DNA of 34,382 nt from Mnemiopsis leidyi (Eukaryota > Ctenophora > Tentaculata > Lobata > Bolinopsidae), in assembly GCA_000226015.1 (NCBI GenBank), contig JH157417.1, positions 5,396 to 39,777 of the forward strand. Direction: 5' to 3'. The position numbers were made by a program, and so were the translations under genes. Below, one piece after another: positions 22,805-31,934 of this stretch. The notes under the pieces are model-generated. The model ran no database searches. It worked only from the letters and a program-made list of their open reading frames with translations, and had not been told where the DNA came from. The first letter of the stretch is position 1; every line of letters starts with the position of its first letter.

Positions 22805-25800
22805 ATGATGTTAACTTTCTCCCACCTCCAACGACTGACAAATCCCATCAATTTGGTAAGTCCATACTCAAAATTTCCTTGATAATTCGCTGTAATTAGG
22901 AAAATCCTGATTTTCTATAATTGGCATTGCTTCTTGGAAATATCGGCAGTTTCTTACCGGTGCTCGTTAAACCGTTATAGTTTTTGAAATTGCGATGTTT
23001 ACTTATAGCCAGTTGAAGAAATTGTTCGATCCCATAAACCTGGTGAGCCTGAGAAAAATATCTAACAATATATTTTTATTGTAGTTCCACTTCTCAACTC
23101 TAAATTTTAAAGGTCGTTAAATATTGGTTAGGAAGTTTTGAAGTTCTTGTTTTCTGCACCGACATCTAATTTGCACAAGATATCGTTTATCAATCATATT
23201 TAGCGGATCCTCAACCGAAGTTTTGAATGGAATATTCTTTTGGAGTAATTTTTCAAATCTTAGTCTTAATGAAAACTTAAACGCCACAATATGGTTGCCT
23301 CTAAGTCAAATTCGTGCAAAATGTCTGCGCAATTAGGGGCACAATAACTGTGGCACTGGCCTCTATTTGAGTTTTAAATAAGCACGAAACTCTTGTCATG
23401 AAAGCATGCGGCTTTTTTCTTCTACTGCATGTATATAAGAATTAGTTACATAGAGGAATTGCAGCACACATAACCTTGGTAACTGCCCCCTCCTACATCA
23501 CTTGGCAACAGCTGCTCCAACTGATCCTATCATGTGACCTATGAATATTAACCAGTCTGTATTCTTGTATTTGCCTCTTCCCCAAATGGCTAAGTACACA
23601 CAGCGCCTCACTGCTACGACCCTGCTCTTAACAAAGAAAGATTTAGCGATTAGCGAGTGATTTGAAGTAGAGTAGTAGCCGGTAATAACCAACCGGCTTA
23701 CCGGGTGCAATCATTCCGAGGTCACGTGACTCCCCACAAATGATCTGGCTCGAGCGATTAGACAATCCAGGGAAGCAAGCCACGGCCTCTATTTCTTGTC
23801 TTTGTTGTTTGCCTCCGTTTAACATAGTGTACAGTCCTTGGGTCCAACATCCCTCTGATCCCCTATCTCTCCACATTTACCATGCGTTTATCAGAAAAGT
23901 CTACATCACACGATTGCAAAGCTTGCATCACACGATCGCACAACGAAGATTGTGCTAGGAGATGGGTAAGTGTCACAAAATCGTGATGGGAGACCGTGAC
24001 AGAAAGTATTTGATAGCTACTCAGTAGTGTGAGAGTGTAATTGAGAGCGTTCCAGTCGGCGAGGGATACGTGCTTTACTGCTTTGATGCTTTAGTTAATG
24101 TCCGTATGTACAGAGTATTAAAATACGAATTCAAACTCAGATTTAGATTGTGATTTAAAGATCGATCGGACTCTGAAAGTTTTAGATAATTTCAGAAATG
24201 TCTGTTCTTATTAGCTGTTTGACTGTGTGAGGGGTGTCGTTACAAAACGTTTCTGTCCTACAGCCTGGTTTTTTGCACCCCATACTGAGAAGTATTTAAA
24301 CACCTATTCTCGTTCCTTCACCACTTAAACCACTTACACCACTAAAACCACTAACATTTGCCTGCTCAGGGTATAACGATAGATGACGGGTGGGATCAAC
24401 TCAATCGGAGTTTTATGTTCGTCCTGCTCGTTGTCATGGGAACGACTGTCACTGTCCGGCAATACACCGGCAGTGTCATCAGTTGTGACGGCTTCAAAAA
24501 GTTTGGATCCACTTTTGCGGAGGTAAGTATTTTTTTCTAATTTTCTCGTATGAACGAGTTATAACGGGATTTGATTGCTGAGTGTTGACGAGACAAGAAC
24601 AAGAAAGCTGAAAGGGTGAGCTCATCACCTCCACTTGCAGGATTACTGTTGGACCCAGGGACTGTACACAGTTTTAGAAGGATATGACCAACCCAGCCAA
24701 AATATCCCTTACCCAGGCCTCCTTCCAGACGAGGCACCACCCTGTACACCAGTCAGACTCAAGGGTAAGCAGGAACATTCTAGTCTAACTTATAATGACC
24801 AGACTAACAACCTCAGGGGTACTGCTGGAGTATAGGGCTGCATACCCTGGAGCGTAGCGTACAACTTGCCCGCTGCGTTTGCTCCGTACCCCGGGATTTT
24901 CCCGGAGGAGCTGTCGCACTTTCTGCTTGGCAATTGCAATTGTAGTTTATTGCACAACCGCTTATTCAACCATGATTAACCAATGAGGCGAAGTTTAAGA
25001 AAACAGGGGTTAGCAAAGGACTGCCGGTTATTGGCCGGTCATTGTTCCGTTTTGGAATATAGAGATACATTTGGACTATAATAATTGATTGGCAACTGGT
25101 CGAAAACAAGCTAGTTACTGACCGAGAACTAGTTGGCAAGTGTCATGCAATTACTGACCGTTCAAGGACAATTAATGGACCATTTGACCAGTTACTGGCT
25201 AATTGCTTAGCAGTTACCGACTAGATACTGACTGATTATGTTGTGAGTGGACCGAAGGATCAATCAAGCTTCACGATGTGCACGGAGCAGATATTTGAAC
25301 GGACAAAATCACGATTTCCACTGATAGCCAATTTAGAAAATATATTCACCCGACTCCGCGCTGTGCCGAGTCGGGTATGATCCGACAACCTTTGCATTGT
25401 CTAGATTAGTGCTCTACCAATCGAGCTATCGGCCCTAGAGCTGGCTCGAAATAAAGACCTGAAAATGGTCCCCTCCCACTTGAAACCACTATACTGACTG
25501 ATTAATGAGTATTGTATTCTTACTAGTTACCGATAATAAACTGACCGATTGAAAGTGCCCTAGTAACAGTGGTGCCCCAGTAATAGTGGTGCCCCCGAAG
25601 TAGTAGTGCCCTAGTAGTAGCGGTGCCCCAGTAGTAGTGGTGCCCCCGTAGTAGTGGTGCCTTAGTAGTAGTGGTGCCCAGTAGAAGTGCTGCCCTAATA
25701 GTAATGCCTCCCCAGTAAAAGTGGTGCCCCAGTACTAGTGGTGCCCCAGTAGTAGCGGTGCCCCACTAGTTGTAGTGCCCCAGTAGTAGTGGTGCCCAGT

Positions 25801-27375
25801 AGTAGTGGTGCCCCCGAAGTTATAGTGCCCCAGTAATAGCGGGGCCCCAGTAGTAGCAGTGCCCCCAGCAGTAGTGGTTCCTAAGTATAAGTGGTTCCCC
25901 CAAATTAGTAGTTCCCCAGTAGAAGTGATGCCCCAGTAGTAGTGCCCCCCTAGTAGTAGTTCAGCCCCAGTAGTAGTGGTGCCCTAATACCGATAACGAC
26001 ATAATCTCCTCAACCAGACGGTACGAGGTTAAAGTGCCCAGACCCTGATCAGTTGTTGTCACCGACGCGGATATCCCACCTATGGTACCAGTGGGTCCCT
26101 TTTTACTTCTGGTTGGCGGCTGCTGCCTTCTTCATGCCCTACCTTCTGTACAAGAATTTTGGCATGGGAGATATCAAGCCTCTCGTGAGGTTAGTTTGAG
26201 TTTGTCAACAGAATTGAACAAAAATGCTTGGAAAAAATACAGAAAAATGTTTGTAATTTTTTAATATTTTCTCTAATTCAACCTAAAACTCTGTCACTGA
26301 TATGTGACCTTTTTTTGAACAATTGTGACACACAACCATAAACTCCCAGATTACTACACAATCCAGTAGAATCAGACCAGGAGTTAAAGAAGATGACAGA
26401 CAAGGCTGCAACATGGCTGTTCTACAAGTTTGACCTGTACATGAGCGAACAGTCGCTCCTAGCAAGTCTCACCAGAAAACACGGTCTTGGTCTATCCATG
26501 GTCTTTGTAAAGATCCTATACGCCGCAGTGTCGTTCGGGTGTTTCCTCCTGACCGCTGAGATGTTCTCAATTGGAGATTTTAAAACCTATGGATCAGAAT
26601 GGATCAAGAAGTTAAAGTTGGAAGATAATCTAGCTACGGAGGAAAAGGATAAACTTTTTCCTAAGATGGTGGCATGTGAAGTGAAACGCTGGGGTGCATC
26701 AGGTAACCCAAAGATTGAAATATTCCAGCTGTCCAGAACTGGCCATGCTTTATGTGCACCCTTGCGCGCTTTATTTGATTTTAAATTGTGTATAATTTGT
26801 TTCTTATTCGCCCGACTTAGCTGGGCTCAATACATTGATGCTAGTCCTGAATATTGATAGGTTTAATGTCTCTAAGAAAACTGTCAAGCTAAAGAAAATT
26901 TCTTAAGTAAATTTCCAAACCTCAGTAGAACTGAGTTTAATCGCTGAGACTAGGGATCTAACTACTGTATACTCATTGCTCGTGCCTGATCCTCCATGAT
27001 GTGACAAACTTAACTCCAGGTATTGAGGAGGAACAAGGGATGTGTGTCCTGGCCCCCAACGTAATCAACCAATACCTCTTCCTTATTCTCTGGTTCTGTC
27101 TGGTATTCGTGATGTTCTGCAACATTGTCTCCATATTCGCCTCCCTCATCAAGCTCCTCTTCACCTACGGCTCCTACCGCCGCCTCCTTTCCACCGCCTT
27201 CCTGAGGGACGACTCCGCCATCAAACACATGTACTTCAACGTGGGGTCGTCAGGGAGATTGATATTGCACGTGCTGGCGAACAACACCGCCCCGCGCGTC
27301 TTCGAGGACATCCTGCTGACCCTGGCCCCCAAGCTGATCCAACGGAAACTCAGAGGTAACGGAAAAGCTTTGTAG
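22805..27375 (+). CDS. Innexin (gap-junction / pannexin-family channel subunit)
   Basis: Four-pass channel protein, 402 residues, a typical innexin length. Exons: 22805-22855, 24370-24522, 24641-24764, 26018-26189, 26350-26702 and 27020-27375; every junction is GT...AG and phases agree (0, 0, 1, 2, 1). The N-terminus MMLTFSHLQRLTNPINL is in exon 1. TM1 is about residues 33-46, followed by VRQYTG (family R-Q-Y-x-G). TM2 (about 133-154) opens with YQWVP, the family signature. TM3 is about 215-236 and TM4 about 303-334. The first extracellular loop has four cysteines (56, 71, 103, 116); the second has two (276, 293). Innexins oligomerise into hemichannels and gap junctions in the plasma membrane. 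The DYCWTQGLYT segment suggests a ctenophore. A GTAACG donor-like site at 27356 could extend the C-terminus, and no AATAAA follows closely. A tRNA-like element and a minisatellite lie in intron 3. Confidence 0.93.
23723..23728. promoter_or_regulatory. CACGTG E-box inside innexin intron 1
   Basis: The site reads GGTCACGTGACTCC, a palindromic TCACGTGA-type core like that at 31795. It could be an intronic enhancer or alternative-promoter element; nothing more can be said from sequence. Confidence 0.3.
25040..25262. repeat. Degenerate AGTTACTGACCG repeats in innexin intron 3
   Basis: Loose copies of [A/C]AGTTACTGACCG occur every 25-40 bp (for example TAGTTACTGACCGAGAA, CAATTACTGACCGTTC, CAGTTACCGACTAG). 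Related copies reappear at 25491-25550, on the far side of the tRNA-like segment. Confidence 0.6.
25363..25435 (-). tRNA. tRNA-like sequence, probably pseudogene or SINE head
   Basis: Read on the minus strand, 73 bases fold largely as a tRNA. Acceptor arms are GGGCCGA and TCGGCAC (one mismatch). The D arm is GCTC-GATTGGTA-GAGC after the usual TA. The T stem GTCGG/CCGAC is perfect around a 7-base loop, ATCATAC. The anticodon arm is poor (CTAAT against ATGCA, only two pairs) and the T loop lacks the conserved TTC, so identity cannot be assigned and function is doubtful. An 8-bp inverted repeat shares its 3' end (25349-25356 with 25368-25375), and a Pol III-like T4 follows on the minus strand. 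It lies in innexin intron 3, opposite in orientation. Confidence 0.5.
25551..25989. repeat. 17-18 bp minisatellite (about 24 copies)
   Basis: Units of AGTAGTAGTGGTGCCCC with variable C runs and scattered substitutions fill most of the end of innexin intron 3, finishing about 30 bases before the exon-4 acceptor at 26017. The strand is asymmetric: C runs on plus, with TAGTAGTGG cores. Confidence 0.95.
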
Positions 27376-28789
27376 AACTAGAAGAGCTTTGTTTTTAGTG
27401 GTTATACCCCCGCCCCCCGTTATGTATGTTGTAAAGATCTAGATACAATTGGATTGACGGTGGAAGTGAACTGATAGTGAGTTGTGCTCTATACTTCAAA
27501 AGAGATTTGGTCCTTGTTTTTTCTTGCTGTTCCCCAATCTGCACAGGGAATTCCATCTCTTGTGCTCATATGTTTATCAGTCGCAAAACGCAAAGCGTGT
27601 CTCCAGCCGAAAAAGACACGTGGTGTCGTAGTTTTCAGATTCCTTGTAATTTTACGTGTAAATGCTGGTCTAACTTTTCTTTTAGCCTAAAAATGAGGGA
27701 TCACTTAGGGGGTCCCGTGACATTTTACGGCTTCGCAATTTTTATTCGGGTTCCTTGGCAATTTTTTTTGTAAATTGCTATTCTAACTTTTCTTGTACCT
27801 CAAGGTTGAATATTTTCTATTATGGGCTATATGGGGTCAATAAGGGCCATATAGGGGATCTAAATAAGGTTTCGGGAGCTTCCGGACTGCCACCATCGGA
27901 TTCGTCGTTAAATTTTACGTCAAAATGTAGGTCTAACTTTTCTTCTAGCTCAAAGTTAAAAATTTACATTTTCGGGCTTATAAGGGGTCACTTATAAACG
28001 GGTCACTTGATCATTTTTCGGATTTGAAACTATCAAATTCAGTTCATCGTCAAAATTAAGTCGTAAAACTGGTCTTAATTTTTTCTAGCCTCAGAGTTGA
28101 AAATTTCTATTCTTTGGCCATTTAAGGGGACACTTAAGGGGTCAAGTGATAATTTCTCGGCTCCAAAACTATCAAATTCGGATTCCTCGTTAAATTTTAC
28201 GTCAAAATATTTGTCTATAACTGTTCTCCTAACTCCTAAGTAGAAAATTTCCATTTTGGGCATTCTGAAGGGTCTAGCCCAAAGTTGAAAATTTTCATTT
28301 TTAGAGCCCTAAACGCCTTTTAAGACCCTTAAAGACCTTTAGATCAAACTTTTATATGTTTTATGTTTTACAACAGGATTGATACATGCAGGTGTTTATG
28401 AACAAAAATACAACAATGAACAATCTATAAAAAAATTTTCTTCTTTGGCTTTTTTGCTGACCTTGTGTACATTGAATTGTGTAAATTATGTACATTGAAT
28501 CGTGTACATTGTGTACATTATGTACATTTGTTCGGAGTCGTCGGGTTCAGCTGATTTTGAACAATTGCAGAACGAATTTCAATTTATGTTTTATGCTATC
28601 CGATTGAATTTAAAATTGTTTGTTATTTATTTGTAGTAATTTCAAACTGTGTTTTGCTGGTTATTTAATAGACAACGACGAAAACATACTGATTATTGTA
28701 AAACTGAATAAAATAGTTAATTAAGTTAAAAATAAATAACGAGGATTTATCAGTAATTTTCTCAAGAATGCATACCGCTTCCGAAAAGT
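27376..28789. repeat. Degenerate long-period repeat field between innexin and glycosyltransferase
   Basis: Within about 27640-28320, diverged copies of a roughly 115-150 bp unit follow one another. The anchor GTCTAACTTTTCTT or close variants sits at about 27668, 27781, 27931, 28072 and 28213. Linked blocks are AAATTTTACGTCAAAAT before it, and TCAAAGTTGAAAATTT and AAGGGGTCACTTA after it. The copies leave short open frames (27477-27773, 27755-27997) that are not believable genes. Further right, GTGTACATT is repeated at about 28464-28528. The region separates two convergent genes. Confidence 0.8.
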
Positions 28790-28795
28790 TTTATT
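28790..28795 (-). other. Minus-strand poly(A) signal AATAAA
   Basis: AATAAA on the minus strand, 88 bases past the glycosyltransferase stop codon, consistent with its 3' end. Confidence 0.45.
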
Positions 28796-28882
28796 AAAAC
28801 TTTTTGGTCGCGAAAAACTAGATATCACATATCGACATATCAATAAAAAAGATCTAAACCTATAGAGTATAGCAAGTTTCAT

Positions 28883-30540
28883 TTACTCTTTCTTTTTCCT
28901 TTCAATTTTCTTAGTTACCTTCCGTGCCTTTCCCAATACCCTCCATCCAACAAAAGTAATCTTTTTGCAAATAGAGTAAACTATTACCAACAGTACCAAC
29001 AATCCAACCAATACTAATAGCACCAACAAGCCAACCACATCAAGATTATAGATCTCCAAGATAGATTGTCCCGTTATAACCTCATTCCTCAGATAATCAA
29101 GATGACCATGCTGCATCAGTAAGTTACAATAAAACACCAAACTTTGTTCCGGAGTCGCTGGATTTTGTAGTACTGCTTTGGAAGCAGCCCTCATTTTGTT
29201 AACGAACTTTTCTCGGTTCATCAACATAAATGATGTTAGCTTCTGCAAAGCCTGAAAAGAGAAGTCCTCCTTGAGCAATATCTCTCCAAACTGATTTCTC
29301 CTGACCAAGAGAGAGTTGAAGTATTGGTCAGTAAAGAGGGGGATACAGAGTAACGGTACTTCGGATAGAACAGCCTCGATCTTGGCATTGTTTCCACAAG
29401 AAGATATGAACAGTGATGTAGAGCTGGCCAGCAACCCTTTTTGTGGTAGCCAGGACTTAGCAAAGACGCCGGATAATTTCGGATATTTTCGATCACTTCG
29501 AACAATCACGGCTACTTTTCCTAGATCAAGAAGGGCCTTCAGGAACTCGTCACCGAAAATGTGACTGTAAAAGTCCATTGAAAAAGCTAGAGTTCCAAGT
29601 GAAACATAAACGATTTCTTTTCCCTCAAACTTAGCAGATTCGACAAACAGAGACAAATCCTGATCATCTTCTAACCGTGAGGTAGAAGAGTTAAAACCTA
29701 TCCCAGCTACATTTATTGAATTTGGAGCCTTCAGGTTCGGAAAAGATATGGCGGGATGGTCATTTACTAGGTACAGTTGAGTAGCCTTGTCCAGATCCGT
29801 CAGGCTTTTCAGTCCGGCCACTTCCAGATGTTCAGCCATAATGTTCATTATCCCTGGGACCAACCTGAAAATGAACAAACCTAACTCTAGGAACAATTCC
29901 GCCCGCTCTAAGAAGGACGGTGGGGTGGACTTCTCAATGTTGAGGAACTGAGAAGCCTCACTTGTGAGAAGAACTGGATAGTTCTGCTCGTTTTAGCTCG
30001 TTGTTGATCAACTACTGATATTGCGGTAACTAAGGGGATAGCTAGGCGTCTCGCGATTACAGCCAGTGGATGAAATATCGTCTCTTCAACGATAATAAGA
30101 TCAAACTTTGTATCGTCTAACAACTTCTCCATTTCCATTTCGAAAAAGTACTCGAATCTAAGTTTAATTTGCTTGAGAGTTTCTTCAAGAATAATTTGAT
30201 TCCCAGTTATACTCCTACTGATGAGTTTTTTTGAGGGACAGTCCAATGCACCCGATTTCACCGCGACTTCATTCAAATACTCCAAACTCCGTATCTCCTT
30301 TGAAATATTGGAGGCCTCCAAAAAGTTGATGTTATCTGGAATGGGAATGTTTGGATCTTTAAGAAGAGCCAGAAACGTGACGTTGTGACCTGTTTTAGCT
30401 AAAGATACGGCAATGTCCAGAGGGAACGAGAAGTGACCGCCTGTCCAGGGTGTCGTCACTAATATGTTTTTGGTGAAGGAGCAGAACAGGGATGGGAGAA
30501 GGTTGAGTAAAAGGAATATCCGTAACATATTCCAACTCAT
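28883..30540 (-). CDS. UDP-glycosyltransferase-like (GT1/UGT) protein, frame-broken
   Basis: GT1-family layout, about 552 residues if continuous. The start at 30540 precedes a signal peptide (MLRIFLLLNLLPSLFCS); Mets at 30528, 30594 and 30600 are alternatives. The acceptor-domain start TTPWTGGHFSFPLDIAVSLA carries the family's catalytic His. The donor domain has WLPQ at about residue 364, then the signature helix and PLFTDQ, whose DQ normally contacts the UDP-sugar. One transmembrane helix (about 505-527) and a tail ending KKKE, a KKXX ER-retrieval signal, give ER-lumen topology. Such enzymes transfer sugar from UDP-sugar to small lipophilic acceptors. Two oddities. The usual His-Gly-Gly of the signature is Ser-Cys-Gly. 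The frame breaks at the run 29991-29994 (AAAA on the minus strand), where one more A would restore it. It has no introns, unlike its neighbours, so a retrocopy or pseudogene is possible. Confidence 0.85.
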
Positions 30541-31597
30541 CGCGACGGATGTCGGCAAAAACAACCAATTAGCTGATAAAATTTGTTGCTTCATATACAT
30601 GACATATTCATAAGAATGAATGATACATTTTTCAAATAATTAATTAAAAAACAACCGGGGTGCACAATTTTGGTGGACGTCAAATCAAACGTACATGAGA
30701 GTTTTATAAATGGTCTAGAAACTTTAAGTTAAATAAAACGCGAGACAAAAAGAATGACAACGCGGCTGCGAGCCACGAAGAACCTGAGTTAGATGTGATT
30801 ACCTTCACAAAAAGTAATGATCGACTCATTAAATTAGAGAAATTTGATGCTTTTATTGAGGTGAAAGCAAGATAACAGAATATCGTATTATCAATAATTA
30901 TCTTATGATCAAGGATAAAGCATTAAACTAAAGCTTAAATTTGCCGCAATTATAGGTGAAATTTCTGATGATACGGCACTGACCTGCACCCTACAAAGTA
31001 TACCAAGGATAAGGATTGGACTTAACGAGTACCTGTTTAAACTATTCTGCAGCACTTAACAACCAGCGCCATTCAAAAATTCAGTCATGCAAGATTAAAG
31101 ATATCATGATGAATTATATTAATCGTTATTGTTCACATGTCTGTAACACGTTTTACTTTGTTACACGGTCATTTTGTTACACTCTTCACTTTGTTACACC
31201 CTTCACTTTGTTACACCCTTTACTTTATTGTACGTTACCCAATGTCACACGTTTCGTTATTCTACCTTACTATTACATTATTCTACATTATTATTATTAC
31301 ATTATCTCACTTTACAGTAATAATTGATAATGTAATATTGATAATGTCGTATTGATAGTCAATTATTTCTCTTTGTTACCAATTCAGTTCCTACGACAGA
31401 ACTAAAACTACCAACCACGCCGACCACCTTCCCTCAACCTTGAATATCATGCCGAAAAGCGCCCACGTGCAGATACTCAAGTAGTACTCAAGTAGCTACT
31501 TGAAATATCCCTTATCGCATAATTATCTCCCTCGTTTGACAATAACCCAGCCCAGAGCACCCGCCCCTCAGGCGTCTCTGACCTTGTCAAAAGTGGG
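30541..31597. other. Head-to-head intergenic DNA
   Basis: The left side is AT-rich upstream DNA of the minus-strand glycosyltransferase. The open frame at 31016-31327 comes from the TTACAC repeat and is not a gene. CACGTG occurs at 31464-31469. Confidence 0.4.
31149..31232. repeat. 17-bp minisatellite, CTTTGTTACACCCTTCA type
   Basis: TTTGTTACAC recurs at 31157, 31173, 31190 and 31207 (steps of 16-17 bp), with weaker edges, then grades into ATTATTCTACATTATT simple sequence up to about 31320. Confidence 0.85.
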
Positions 31598-31802
31598 CCA
31601 ATGAGAATAGAGCGTCAGTGGTAACGTGACGATTTCGACCAATCAGCGCGCTGCGTCAGCGAGGGCCAATGATATTGTCGCGTGTCGCCATCGTCTGCTT
31701 AAGTGAGCCAATCAGAGTAGCGCGTGCTTAACCAGTGCCGGGAGAAATACTGAGTTGCTATTCTGAGAACAGCCAATCAGAAATGAGAAAAAAGTCACGT
31801 GA
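31598..31802 (+). promoter_or_regulatory. Promoter with five CCAAT boxes and an E-box
   Basis: CCAAT occurs at 31598, 31639, 31666, 31708 and 31773, all on the plus strand; four of the five carry a further A or C and G as in NF-Y sites (CCAATCAG or CCAATGA). The palindrome TCACGTGA (31795-31802) follows the last box by 17 bases. CGTCAG and GTGACG motifs and raised CpG occur between them. The block ends 130 bases before the ATG at 31935. CCAAT boxes bind NF-Y and CACGTG binds USF/MITF/MYC-type bHLH factors in animals. It could also serve the divergent glycosyltransferase, although its start is about 1 kb away. Confidence 0.7.
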
Positions 31803-31934
31803 CCATGCAGCCCTGTTGATCGAGGAGGTTAACCACTTATCCTTCATTTCCATTTTGTTCCTTTAAAGTTGGTTTCAAAAACAAGTGTCCTAGCTTCGCA
31901 AATTATTGTGTGATTTTCTAAGTTCTAAATTGTG

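Noticed and set aside
23962-23965. ATGG before GTAAGT as the innexin start exon
   Set aside because: It can be phased to an acceptor at 24382, but would remove the N-terminal helix; exon 22805-22855 gives a normal innexin N-terminus and splices in phase 0 to 24370.
25349-25375. 8-bp-stem hairpin as a bacterial-type terminator
   Set aside because: The genome is eukaryotic and the stem overlaps the 3' end of the tRNA-like sequence, which explains it better.
27010-27359. Open frames in other registers and on the minus strand over the last innexin exon
   Set aside because: The exon is GC-rich and clearly codes for TM4 and the cytoplasmic tail of the innexin; the others are by-products.
27477-27997. 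Two overlapping plus-strand open frames
   Set aside because: They lie inside the degenerate long-period repeat field and follow the repeat rather than a protein pattern.
31016-31355. Open frames rich in Tyr/Leu/Thr/His
   Set aside because: They are produced by the TTTGTTACAC minisatellite and ATT-rich simple sequence.
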